From: Crocinitomicaceae bacterium
GTDB lineage: Bacteria; Bacteroidota; Bacteroidia; Flavobacteriales_D; Crocinitomicaceae
Length of the DNA: 64,000 bases
Reading direction: 5' to 3'
Assembly (NCBI GenBank): GCA_029252405.1
Contig: JAQXBM010000074.1
Span: 152,927 to 216,926 of the forward strand
A program made the position numbers and the translations under genes. This document shows, in pieces, positions 34,850-44,788 of the stretch (position 1 is its first letter; each line of letters opens with the position of its first letter). A model generated the notes under the pieces. It did not search any database. It was not told where the DNA came from and was given only the letters and a program-made list of their open reading frames with translations.

Positions 34850-34857
34850 TATTTTTG
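34850..34857 (+). promoter_or_regulatory. -7 box TATTTTTG before the gene at 34872
   Basis: It fits TAnnTTTG. The predicted transcription start is near 34861, about ten bases before ATG 34872. Confidence 0.5.
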
Positions 34858-34871
34858 TACATTCGCTTCGT

Positions 34872-35639
34872 ATGAAACATATTCTTGTCGCCTTACTTGT
34901 TATTTCTCCTTTCGGATTTCTATCTGCGCAAAATTGCGAGCAAGTTTTGTTTACAGGGAAAGTTGAAGATACCCTTCGACCGAAGACCTTTTACAATTTA
35001 ATGGTGATCAATAGAACGACCGGGCGGGGAGCTTTTGGGCAGCCAGATGGTACTTTTTCCGTTTATGCAAGTAATGGCGACAGTATTTCCTTGTCAATTA
35101 CTGGTTATCCAGCGGTCCATACAAGCGTTGTCGCCGATTCTAATTGTCAATTCAAGCAATCATTCTTTATTGAAGGAGATCCGCAAGTATTTGATCCGGT
35201 AGTGGTCCGTCCGCTTAAGAGTTTGAAAGAAATCAAAGAAGAACGTCAAGCGCTTGCATTGCGTGAAACAAGAACGGTGACCGGTGTTGAGATGCTTCAA
35301 AGCCCAATTACGGCTCTATACCAGGCTTTTTCGAAGAAGGAGCGCACCAAACGTTGGATTGCGGAGCAAGAGCATCTGGATGATCAGTTTAACGTCATTC
35401 GCGATTTATTGTACACTTACGTGGCTTACGATGTCATTAAATTGAGCGATGAGGAGTTTGAAGAGTTCATCTACTTCCTCAACATGGACGAGCAATTCTT
35501 GAAAACAGCATCAGAAATGGAGCTGATCACGTTCATTCAGGATAAATTCCAGCATTACACCCTGATCAAGGAAAGTAAAGCTAATGGGAATGGAAGTACA
35601 ACCGTTTTTGATCGCATTGAGACTAGAGATCAGAAGTAG
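34872..35639 (+). CDS. Secreted protein with carboxypeptidase-regulatory-like domain
   Basis: The 255-residue protein has a signal peptide (cut after LSAQ). A beta-sandwich of the CarboxypepD-reg type follows (about 28-105: FTGKVEDTLRPKTFYNLMVI, then GTFSVYASNGDSISLSITGY). The second half is helical and charged, with SLKEIKEERQALALRETRTV, SPITALYQAFSKKERTKRWI and acidic repeats DEEFEEFIYFLNMDEQF. I recognise the whole as a common uncharacterised flavobacterial architecture. Probably periplasmic; function unknown. Confidence 0.72.
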   Translation: MKHILVALLVISPFGFLSAQNCEQVLFTGKVEDTLRPKTFYNLMVINRTTGRGAFGQPDGTFSVYASNGDSISLSITGYPAVHTSVVADSNCQFKQSFFIEGDPQVFDPVVVRPLKSLKEIKEERQALALRETRTVTGVEMLQSPITALYQAFSKKERTKRWIAEQEHLDDQFNVIRDLLYTYVAYDVIKLSDEEFEEFIYFLNMDEQFLKTASEMELITFIQDKFQHYTLIKESKANGNGSTTVFDRIETRDQK

Positions 35640-35708
35640 TGTATCATTACAGTTTTTTCAATAGTCCCTGTTTAACGTCATAATGAATAGAAATAGTTGT
35701 TCGTTATA

Positions 35709-35740
35709 TTGAAAGTTCTATTTTTACCTCTTTAACTTTG
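35709..35740 (+). promoter_or_regulatory. Promoter of the first DUF7793 gene
   Basis: TTG (35709-35711), 21 bases, TAACTTTG (35733-35740). The box ends one base before the first ATG (35742), so that ATG is probably not transcribed and ATG 35790 is used. Confidence 0.7.
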
Positions 35741-35789
35741 AATGACTGACGGCCAGCACAATACGACTGAGACAATCCGAAAAACCTTA

Positions 35790-36200
35790 ATGGCTGAAAC
35801 CAAGGTGTTTACGCTTTACAGCTTGGAAGAAGGGGTTTTGTTTTTTGATTATCACGATAACATCAACATTGAGTTGGACGATGTGAAAGAGGCTTTCAGT
35901 CTTTTCGTGAAGCATTCGAATAATTGTACTTTCAAGGTTTTATTGGCGTTCGGACAGTTCTCAACGATTGATGTTGAAGCGCGAAAGTATGCGGAAAATA
36001 AATCTATGCCAACGCCAGCTCAGGCCATCGTGATTCGAAATTTGTCTCAGAGAATGCTAGCAAGATTTTACCATCTCCTTAGAAAAGACAAGCATCTACT
36101 CAAATTTGTACGCTCGGTTGATGAGGGGCTTACTTGGTTGATGACGATAAGTCCCGATGGGAATTCTCAAGCTAGCGCAAATAAAGAACTCTTAAACTAA
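35790..36200 (+). CDS. DUF7793 (STAS/SEC14-like) protein, copy 1
   Basis: The protein has 136 residues from ATG 35790; an earlier ATG at 35742 sits against the promoter box. The fold is of the STAS/SEC14-like group: alternating strands (VLFFDYHDNINIELDDV, FKVLLAFGQFSTI), then the family signature AQAIVIRNLSQRMLARFYH, followed by a C-terminal helix. The role is unknown; related domains act in signalling as phosphorylation-free switches. A second copy lies at 39237 on the other strand, and the two flank the M1 peptidase/DUF6702 pair. Confidence 0.72.
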   Translation: MAETKVFTLYSLEEGVLFFDYHDNINIELDDVKEAFSLFVKHSNNCTFKVLLAFGQFSTIDVEARKYAENKSMPTPAQAIVIRNLSQRMLARFYHLLRKDKHLLKFVRSVDEGLTWLMTISPDGNSQASANKELLN

Positions 36201-36202
36201 AA

Positions 36203-36236
36203 AAAAAAGCACCGCCAACTATGACGATGCTTTTGT
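36203..36236. terminator. Bidirectional terminator between DUF7793 copy 1 and the M1 peptidase
   Basis: AAAAAAGCA..CG / CG.TGCTTTT form an imperfect stem with A-tracts and T-tracts on both sides, suited to two convergent genes. Confidence 0.65.
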
Positions 36237-36266
36237 TTTGCTATTAGTAGGGTATTAACCTATTTC

Positions 36267-38567
36267 TTAATCTTGATTTTCAATCTCTTTAACGTGTTTC
36301 TGACGTTGCATTGGGTTTTCACCAGAACGACGCTTCTTAAACAATTCAAAGCGAGTAGGCTCTGGTTGTTTTGGCCATGTGTTGTTGCTGAAGTCAGTAT
36401 CAGCCGTTTCAAGGAAAGGGTCCATTCGAATTGAACTTACTTCTTTCTCAAAAATGAACACTTTGCTTACGTCTTCATTTGATCTTCTCCAAATTTCAGC
36501 AGGTATACGAACTACTTCGTTTGTTCCGTCTTTGAAATCGAAGCGAAGAATGATTGGCATTGGAATACCACCGATATCTGAGAATTTCAATTCGTAGAAG
36601 TTTTGTCCTGAGTTCAATAGCGCTAATTCTTCATCAGATAATTTCTCTTTGAAGTCCTCGTAGTCTTTCTTGTCTAATCCGTCAACCTTGTAAACATCAC
36701 GCGTTCCGTAGAAATCATCGATGTTGTCATCGCGTTCATTCACCGTTTCTTTAATCGATTCTTTGTTGCGCGTATCTCCAATAAATTGATCTTTCTCTTC
36801 GTTGTTCTTTCTTCCCAATGCTTTTTCAATCTCTGGGTTTCGTGTATCCAATTGGAACCAGTTTACTTCGTCCAAGCTCAAATCTACGTGATCGTTTGTG
36901 TAGAACCAAGATCTCCAGAACCAATCCAAATCAACAGCAGATGCATCTTCCATAGTTCGGAAGAAGTCGGCTGGAGTAGGGTGTTTGAATTTCCAACGCT
37001 CACAGTAAATTTTGAATGAGTAGTCGAACAAATCACGTCCCATGATCGTTTCACGAAGGATGTTCAATGCTGTTGCAGGTTTACCGTACGCATTGTTTCC
37101 AAATTGCCAGATAGATTCAGAATTAGTCATAATCGGGGAGATGTGATCTTTATCTCCGCGCATGTAGTCAGCAATTAAGTAGGCTGGTCCTCGACGAGAA
37201 GGGTATCCGCGCTCCCATTCTTGCTCGGTCAAGTACTGAACGAAGGTGTTCAATCCTTCATCCATCCATGTCCATTGGCGCTCATCTGAGTTGATGATCA
37301 TTGGGAAGAAGTTATGTCCTACCTCGTGGATAATTACTCCCCACATTCCGTATTTCGTTCTTTCCGAGTACGTTCCGTCAGCTTCCGGGCGCCCACCGTT
37401 GAAACAAATCATTGGGTATTCCATTCCGATCCACTTCGAGTGAACAGAAATCGCTACTGGATAAGGGTATTCTACCGTGTATTTCGAATAAGTTTTAACT
37501 GTGTGTGCTACTAATTTAGTTGAGTAACGCTCCCACAATGGATTTCCTTCTTTCGGATAGTAAGACATTGCTAACACGTTTTTACCGCTCTCCATTTGAA
37601 CTCCTTGCGCATCCCACATGAATTTACGCGATGATGCGAACGCGAAATCTCTCACGTTTGTCGCTTTGAATTCCCATGTTTTCAGTCCTTTCTCCTTAGT
37701 TTTCTCTGCTTTTTCAGCTTCGTCTTGTGTAACAATCAGTACTGGAGTGTCTGATTTCGCTGCTTTTTTCAGTCTGCTGCGTTGTTCGCTTGACAATATT
37801 GACGATGCATTTTGAAGTTCACCGGTTGCTCCTACGATATGATCTGAAGGAACAGTAATTGAGACATTGTAATCTCCAAAAGGCAAAGCGAATTCACCTC
37901 GACCCAAGAATTGCTTGTTCTGCCATCCTTCGACATCGTTGTAAACACACATGCGCGGGAACCACTGTGCAATCGTGTACAAGTAGTTGTCTTCTTCTTC
38001 GAAATGCTCGTATCCAGAACGACCACCAATTTTCATTCGGTCGTTGATGTTGTACCACCATTTAATTGAAAAGCTAATGCTCGATTTTGGTCCCAATGGC
38101 TTCGCAAGGTTAATGCGCATCATTGTTTTGTTGATGTAGTACTTCATGTCTTTACCAGACGTAGTCGTTACTTCTTCAATTTTGAATCCTCCATCAAAGA
38201 CGAACGATTTGTTCTTAAAATCGTCGATGCTTCTGAAATCTTCCATTCGCTCGATTCGAATCTTTTTTGAGTCAGAATCTGCAGCACGCACATTTTGGTC
38301 CAACTGAATCCATAAGTATTCAAGTGATTCAGGTGAGTTGTTTGTGTACGTAATTGTTTCCTCACCAGTAATTTTCTGATTGGCGTCGTCAATTGTTACG
38401 TCAATTTTGTAATCCGCTTTCTGCTGGTAGTAAGCGTGACCTGGTGCTCCGGCCGCGTTACGGTACTCATTTGGTGTAGGGATTTCTTGTCCGAGTTGAG
38501 CGAATTTGTTTTCCTGAGCGCTCAGTGACATCGGAAGGAGGAGAGAAATTAATAGAAGTTGTTTCAT
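36267..38567 (-). CDS. M1-family metallopeptidase, secreted
   Basis: The protein has 766 residues from ATG 38567, chosen because MKQLLLISLLLPMSLSAQ is a signal peptide and the start lies one base after the stop of the upstream gene. The zinc site is HEVGHN with the downstream glutamate in WMDEGLNTF. The N-terminal beta-domain opens YKIDVTIDDANQKITGEETI, standard for M1 enzymes. The substrate-amine GxMEN-type motif appears as GMEYPMICFNGG, so aminopeptidase specificity may be altered. A large charged region follows the catalytic domain. It is co-transcribed with the DUF6702 gene. Confidence 0.92.
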   Translation of the reverse strand: MKQLLLISLLLPMSLSAQENKFAQLGQEIPTPNEYRNAAGAPGHAYYQQKADYKIDVTIDDANQKITGEETITYTNNSPESLEYLWIQLDQNVRAADSDSKKIRIERMEDFRSIDDFKNKSFVFDGGFKIEEVTTTSGKDMKYYINKTMMRINLAKPLGPKSSISFSIKWWYNINDRMKIGGRSGYEHFEEEDNYLYTIAQWFPRMCVYNDVEGWQNKQFLGRGEFALPFGDYNVSITVPSDHIVGATGELQNASSILSSEQRSRLKKAAKSDTPVLIVTQDEAEKAEKTKEKGLKTWEFKATNVRDFAFASSRKFMWDAQGVQMESGKNVLAMSYYPKEGNPLWERYSTKLVAHTVKTYSKYTVEYPYPVAISVHSKWIGMEYPMICFNGGRPEADGTYSERTKYGMWGVIIHEVGHNFFPMIINSDERQWTWMDEGLNTFVQYLTEQEWERGYPSRRGPAYLIADYMRGDKDHISPIMTNSESIWQFGNNAYGKPATALNILRETIMGRDLFDYSFKIYCERWKFKHPTPADFFRTMEDASAVDLDWFWRSWFYTNDHVDLSLDEVNWFQLDTRNPEIEKALGRKNNEEKDQFIGDTRNKESIKETVNERDDNIDDFYGTRDVYKVDGLDKKDYEDFKEKLSDEELALLNSGQNFYELKFSDIGGIPMPIILRFDFKDGTNEVVRIPAEIWRRSNEDVSKVFIFEKEVSSIRMDPFLETADTDFSNNTWPKQPEPTRFELFKKRRSGENPMQRQKHVKEIENQD

Positions 38568-38568
38568 A

Positions 38569-39072
38569 TTAGCTGTTTTCAAGTCTGATTTCTTGCACGT
38601 ATGCAGTTTGTAAAAATGATTTCGTGATGGTTCGATCACGGTAGTAAAGTGTCAATTTGTTTTGTTGCTCCGGGAAGTCGCCCATCAATAGGTCAAACTT
38701 CACAGTAAGTGTCTCTAGGATTTCTATTGGAGCTGACTCCAAGTAAAAACGAATCATTCCGCTCAATTCAACTTCGCAACCAATAACGGTGAAATTGGCT
38801 ACGTTCTCGTTAGAGCTCAATCTAAACTGATTCAACATCCAGTTGGAAATTGCAGTAAAGTTTTCAGTGTTTTCTTCCGCTGTCTCTAAATCATCGATGG
38901 ACCAGTTTTTTTCATCAAAAATACGCTCTAGGTCGTGTGATGAAACAGAAACCGTAGCTTCAAATTGCTGAGAAATATCGTTGTATGCAACTTCTGCAAA
39001 TGCAAAGAAGTAATCGTGCCCAAAAGCAAGGGATTGCAGACTACAAAGAAGTATGAGAAGAGTAATTTTCAT
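38569..39072 (-). CDS. DUF6702 protein, secreted
   Basis: The 167-residue protein has a signal peptide (cut after AFGH or LAFG). It starts HDYFFAFAEVAYNDISQQFE, the family's hallmark, then TVSVSSHDLERIF. The rest is a predicted beta-sandwich ending IRLENS. The family is almost always found next to an M1 metallopeptidase in Bacteroidota, as here with one base between stop and start. An accessory or chaperone role for the peptidase is inferred from this pairing only. Confidence 0.85.
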   Translation of the reverse strand: MKITLLILLCSLQSLAFGHDYFFAFAEVAYNDISQQFEATVSVSSHDLERIFDEKNWSIDDLETAEENTENFTAISNWMLNQFRLSSNENVANFTVIGCEVELSGMIRFYLESAPIEILETLTVKFDLLMGDFPEQQNKLTLYYRDRTITKSFLQTAYVQEIRLENS

Positions 39073-39236
39073 TTTCGCGAACTAAAGTAATCATTTCATC
39101 AGATTTGGCTCGCTTTCTAAACGGAACAATTCGCTGCTAACCGCCCAAAATATCGTCTAAATTGGATTCGAAACAAGGAGAAATTACCGACTCTTTTGTT
39201 TCGTGTTGATGTGTACTTGTGCTAAACGCCTGTTTG

Positions 39237-39605
39237 CTAACTGTTCAAAGATCCTAACCACTCACGCGCTTCATTGGGGCAAGTGAATAATTTGGTTCTT
39301 ACCGATGGACGCTCGACGTTGATCATGAAGTTGAATACCATTTTTTGGGAAAGCGTTTTTACGACAATCGCCTCAGCCATTTTAAAACGACTGCCTTCCT
39401 GGGAAATGGAATAGGAGCGTGCTTCTTTCGTGGGGACTGATCGATTTCCGAAAATGGTCAACTGGTAGAATTTACGATTTCCACCGATTTCATAAATCTT
39501 GTCGTTGAGTTGAATCGCGTGCTCCAATTCAAACTCAATATCTTGATCGATATGAATTTCTATTGTCGAATTATCAATTAGCGTGACCGCCGTTATAGTT
39601 TCCAA
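39237..39605 (-). CDS. DUF7793 (STAS/SEC14-like) protein, copy 2
   Basis: The protein has 122 residues from TTG 39605. There is no ATG near the start; alignment with copy 1 (METKVFTLYSLEEG against LETITAVTLIDNST) and the promoter at 39654-39685 both point to this TTG. The signature AEAIVVKTLSQKMVFNFMI matches AIVIRNLSQRMLARFYH in copy 1. FELEHAIQLNDKIYEIGG and FYQLTIFGNRS form the strand core. Function unknown. It is divergent from nothing and precedes the DUF6702/M1 operon by about 165 bases on the same strand. Confidence 0.65.
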   Translation of the reverse strand: METITAVTLIDNSTIEIHIDQDIEFELEHAIQLNDKIYEIGGNRKFYQLTIFGNRSVPTKEARSYSISQEGSRFKMAEAIVVKTLSQKMVFNFMINVERPSVRTKLFTCPNEAREWLGSLNS

Positions 39606-39653
39606 TACTTTGCTGTTATTGTTTCTCAAACCATAGTGATTTTTGATTCGGTA

Positions 39654-39685
39654 CAAAGATACGGTAGGCGAATAGTTCTATGCAA
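39654..39685 (-). promoter_or_regulatory. Promoter of the second DUF7793 gene
   Basis: On the minus strand, TTG, 21 bases, TATCTTTG: the same spacing as the promoter of copy 1. It places the transcription start near 39650, about 45 bases before TTG 39605, also as in copy 1. Confidence 0.7.
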
Positions 39686-39967
39686 GCATAGCAACTAACT
39701 ATTCTTCCAATGGTAGGTTTTATCCGACGAAGTGCAGGTAAAATTGCTTGATTAACAGTTAATTAACTATTTTCAAGGAGCTTTTTGACGCGTTAAATTT
39801 GACGTGTTTTTGTTAAGAAATAGTGTGAAAGCTTCTGCAGACGTCTACTAAACCGTTAAATTAATGGTTTAAAGTACAATAAGTATTTCTTTGAAGAAAT
39901 TCTATTGTTTGTGCAAAAAAAAAATCCCGCTTCGTTTTGGAAGCGGGATTCAATATTGATAGTAGAA
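39686..39967. other. Intergenic stretch between yidC and DUF7793 copy 2
   Basis: AT-rich, with no gene seen on either strand. It carries the yidC terminator at its right end and may include upstream control sequence for the divergent side; no repeat or RNA family is recognised. Confidence 0.5.
39921..39950 (-). terminator. Terminator after yidC
   Basis: Perfect 11-bp stem AATCCCGCTTC / GAAGCGGGATT, six-base loop, and on the minus strand a run of ten T. Confidence 0.92.
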
Positions 39968-41971
39968 CTATTTCTTTTTGTTCTTCATTTGCTCACGTTG
40001 AGCTTCCTGCATTTTCTGAAGGCGTTCTTGGAATTTCGATTTTCCACCTTTCTTTGAACCTCCATTAGAAGCAGCTGCTTTGCGTTCTGCCATTTTCGCT
40101 TTGATCTTATCCTCATCAACGAAGAAACGCTTAATCAACAGCATGATCGTAATTGACATCAAGGTTGAGATAAAGTAATAGTAACTCAATCCTGAAGAGT
40201 AGTTGTTGAAGAAGAAGATCATCATAATAGGGAAGAAGTACATGATAATTTTCATGTTCGGCATTCCAGGCTGCGATTGCGCAGACATATTACTACTGTT
40301 GATGTGTGTGTAGATCAATGTCGTAACGGCCATCAACAAGGTAAACAAACTGATATGGTCTCCGTAGATTGGAATGTCCCATGGTAGCGTTGCGATTGAA
40401 TCGTATGATGACAGGTCTTCTGCCCACAAGAATGATTTCTGACGAAGATCAAACGTAGCAGGGAAGAAGCGGAACACGGCCAGTAAGATTGGCATCTGAA
40501 TCAGCATTGGGACACAACCCGCAAGTGGACTAGCGCCGGACTCTCGATAAAGTGCCATTGTCTCCATTTGTTTCTTCATTGCGTCGTCCTTGTTCGGGTA
40601 CTTAGCAGTGATTTCCTCAATCTCTGGTTTCAGAATTCGCATTTTCGCAGAAGAAGTGTACATCTTCCATTGAATCGGCATCAACAATCCTTTAATTACT
40701 AATGTCAATAGGAAAATTGCCAATCCAATTGCCATTCCTGTAGAACCAAGAAGGTTAAACAATGGTTGAACTGCGTAGATGTTGATCCAACGGAAAATTC
40801 CCCAACCGTAGTTCAATACTTGGTCGTAGTCCTCATCGTAAGATGTCAACACTTTGTAATCATTCGGTCCAAAGAACCAATTCATGCTAACGTTTGCGTT
40901 GTCTACATTTTTAAGGTTCAAGTTCAACTCAGACGTGTATTTCTTCAAGTGAGTCGTGTCGCGATCATCACCTTCTTCGTAGGTTTTGACTTTGAACTTT
41001 GATCCTGATTTTGCAAATGGTTTGTCTGGACGAAGGAAAGAGGAGAAGTAGCTTTGTTTGTAGCAAACCCATTCAACATCATCTTCTGCATCTTCGCTAT
41101 CTGATGACATTTCACTCAAATAAGAGAATCCTTCTTCTTCGTAGTTGTAACAAACTGTCGATACACGACGCTGCTCACTCATCAAACGCTCAGTTCTTCT
41201 GTAAGCAACTTCCCAGTTGTAGATTACGTTCTTAGGAGTTACTTGTCCTCCCAATCCTTTGATGTTGATATCGAAATCGAGATCGTACAATCCATCTTTC
41301 AATTGGTAAACGTATTCGATCGATCCTTTTTCGCCTTTTTTCAATTCAAAAACAATTCTGTTCTCGCTTTGATCCTTTACGGTAAAAATCTCTTTAGAAG
41401 TGTTGACGTTTCTTTCGCCCATCGGGAAAGTCAAGCCTTGAGAAGCATCTCCTTTTTTGAAAAGAACCAATGATTCTAATTTTCCGTCGTCTTTAACGTA
41501 ATCGTCGAATGATTCGAACTCTTTCAGTTTAACTTGTTCAATTTGACCTCCTTTTGTGTTGAAGTCGACAATCAGCTTATCTGTTGATAAAGTGATGACA
41601 TCACCTTCAACTGCTTTCTTTACTTCGCGAAGACTATCAGGGATCATTGAGCTTGTTGCAGCAACCAATGAATCTTTACCTAATGAATCAACGTATGGGT
41701 AAAATCCTGCTGAATCTTTAACGAACTCATTGTTCTCATCGAGCTTTGGTGTCCAGTTGACAGCCATTTCGATTGTATCGGAAGCAACTTCTTTCTTAGC
41801 GTCTGCCTTTTTCTTTTTCTCTTCTTCCTTCTTCTTGTCAGCCTTAAGCTGTTCTTGTTTTGCCTTTTCTTGGGCCTTCTTCATTTCTTCTTCAGAAGGC
41901 TGGTTGAACAATGCGAATGCTGTTAAAACCAATCCAATTAAAACCAATCCAACGATGGTATTTCTATCCAT
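39968..41971 (-). CDS. yidC: Membrane protein insertase YidC
   Basis: The 667-residue protein inserts proteins into the inner membrane with or without Sec. It has the Gram-negative layout: an N-terminal helix (NTIVGLVLIGLVLTAFALF), a Lys/Glu-rich stretch, a large periplasmic beta-domain (about 100-370) and the conserved five-helix core. The core includes WKMYTSSAKMRILKPEIEEI with the cytoplasmic coiled coil, GCVPMLIQMPILLAVFRFF, and the basic tail. The Lys-rich cytoplasmic C-terminus (KKGGKSKFQERLQKM) is typical for Bacteroidota and may bind the ribosome. pyrG lies upstream, separated by 74 bases. Confidence 0.95.
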   Translation of the reverse strand: MDRNTIVGLVLIGLVLTAFALFNQPSEEEMKKAQEKAKQEQLKADKKKEEEKKKKADAKKEVASDTIEMAVNWTPKLDENNEFVKDSAGFYPYVDSLGKDSLVAATSSMIPDSLREVKKAVEGDVITLSTDKLIVDFNTKGGQIEQVKLKEFESFDDYVKDDGKLESLVLFKKGDASQGLTFPMGERNVNTSKEIFTVKDQSENRIVFELKKGEKGSIEYVYQLKDGLYDLDFDINIKGLGGQVTPKNVIYNWEVAYRRTERLMSEQRRVSTVCYNYEEEGFSYLSEMSSDSEDAEDDVEWVCYKQSYFSSFLRPDKPFAKSGSKFKVKTYEEGDDRDTTHLKKYTSELNLNLKNVDNANVSMNWFFGPNDYKVLTSYDEDYDQVLNYGWGIFRWINIYAVQPLFNLLGSTGMAIGLAIFLLTLVIKGLLMPIQWKMYTSSAKMRILKPEIEEITAKYPNKDDAMKKQMETMALYRESGASPLAGCVPMLIQMPILLAVFRFFPATFDLRQKSFLWAEDLSSYDSIATLPWDIPIYGDHISLFTLLMAVTTLIYTHINSSNMSAQSQPGMPNMKIIMYFFPIMMIFFFNNYSSGLSYYYFISTLMSITIMLLIKRFFVDEDKIKAKMAERKAAASNGGSKKGGKSKFQERLQKMQEAQREQMKNKKK

Positions 41972-42045
41972 TTTTTGTTTTTCTATCTAATTTTCAATCC
42001 TTGCACTGATCTAAGCCGAAGTGAGTCGGAGTGCAATGTGTAATA

Positions 42046-43659
<1,614 letters not shown>

Positions 43660-43681
43660 TCAATGATGTAACTTCGGGATG

Positions 43682-43710
43682 CAAAGTTAGGAGATTCCTC
43701 GTACCATCAA
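43682..43710 (-). promoter_or_regulatory. pyrG promoter
   Basis: On the minus strand, TTG, 18 bases, TAACTTTG; the predicted leader is about 22 bases. Confidence 0.65.
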
Positions 43711-43760
43711 TCTAAAAAAGGAGTTTTTTATTCACGGATTACCAACAATTTGGTCTTCAT

Positions 43761-44666
43761 CTAATTGGACCAATTGTCGTTTGCGTTTAGTTGGAAGTAA
43801 AATTCGCTGTCTCTAGCTTTTTTTTGGTCGAAAACAGCACATCCTCCATTGTCCAACATCGGGTAATGTGGAGTGGACCTTTCTATTGATTTAGGCAGGA
43901 AAATCAGATCATGGAACATTCTGTTTTGCATGAAATGTCGCGCGCGCTCACTGTCAACACCTACACGCATGGTGACAGCCTGTCTAAAAGGCATGTGATA
44001 CGTAGCTGATCCATAAACAAAACCGTGACTTGTCTTTCCGTAAGGTTGATCTTCCAAAATACAGAAGCCGTTCGGACATTTATCCATCGAGATCTTTTGC
44101 CAAGGTGCGTGGCGTGAATCACCTGTCCAGATGTTCAGGCCGAGCCCAAATTGCCAATCCTTGTAGCGATAGTTAGCGTAGGCGTGCCCTGTTCGAAAGC
44201 GATCTTCTCCCGTTCCGGCGAAGAAATCATTTTCGTGATACAAACTGAAGCTTTTTACGTGGAATCCCCATCCGCCAGAATTTTGAGAGGTTCTTGCATT
44301 GTCGAAATACCAGATGTAGTTGTATCCAATTCCGTAATTGTAAGCGGTTTGATGATTTAATCCATCCAGCATTTGATTGGGACGCTGTTCTTTTTTTCCA
44401 GCGAGTAGGACGGCACCAATGGCTGTTCTGCTTTCCCAAAAGTTCTTTCTTCCTCCGTAGCTTTTTGGGTGAAAGTAGAAGGCTGATCCAGCGTTAACCT
44501 GGAAAAAGTAATCGGTGTAATAAGCTTTTAAGTTGATTCCAACGGCATCTGAATGAGTCCCAAGATTAACCACCAGACCAATAGATCCTCCGAAATGCTC
44601 AGAAAAATAGTTTTGAGCGTTCGAAAAACTGCCAATAAAGAGAAAAACTAGGAGGATACTCCGCAT
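43761..44666 (-). CDS. Secreted barrel-like protein resembling the 'toxin 23' family
   Basis: The 301-residue protein has a signal peptide (cut after SNAQ). The mature part consists of alternating aromatic strands with short turns: GGSIGLVVNLGTHSDAVGIN, YYTDYFFQVNAGSAFYFHPK, YNYGIGYNYIWYFDNA, YKDWQFGLGLNIWTGD and YGSATYHMPFR. I recall proteins of this look being annotated as bacterial polymorphic toxin type 23 in Flavobacteria, but a beta-barrel outer-membrane protein fits the strand pattern better. No immunity gene or secretion partner is adjacent. Treat the family name as tentative. Confidence 0.5.
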   Translation of the reverse strand: MRSILLVFLFIGSFSNAQNYFSEHFGGSIGLVVNLGTHSDAVGINLKAYYTDYFFQVNAGSAFYFHPKSYGGRKNFWESRTAIGAVLLAGKKEQRPNQMLDGLNHQTAYNYGIGYNYIWYFDNARTSQNSGGWGFHVKSFSLYHENDFFAGTGEDRFRTGHAYANYRYKDWQFGLGLNIWTGDSRHAPWQKISMDKCPNGFCILEDQPYGKTSHGFVYGSATYHMPFRQAVTMRVGVDSERARHFMQNRMFHDLIFLPKSIERSTPHYPMLDNGGCAVFDQKKARDSEFYFQLNANDNWSN

Positions 44667-44774
44667 ACTACAAATATGTCAAAAAACATTCCAAATGTAA
44701 ATCAGGTTTTTTTTCCGTGAAAGGAGATTATTTTCCAGTCATCCTAAAATAAAGTTCGAAGACACAATTAATTG

Positions 44775-44782
44775 TAGATTTG
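44775..44782 (+). promoter_or_regulatory. -7 box TAGATTTG before the sensor kinase gene
   Basis: It matches TAnnTTTG and ends six bases before ATG 44789, so the leader would be about three bases. Confidence 0.5.
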
Positions 44783-44788
44783 ATTCAG

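Noticed and set aside
35742..35789. First ATG of DUF7793 copy 1
   Set aside because: It lies one base after the -7 box, so it should not be in the mRNA; ATG 35790 aligns with the paralogue.
41730..41990. 86-codon plus-strand frame opposite yidC
   Set aside because: A Ser/Phe-rich shadow of the Lys/Glu-rich N-terminus of YidC.
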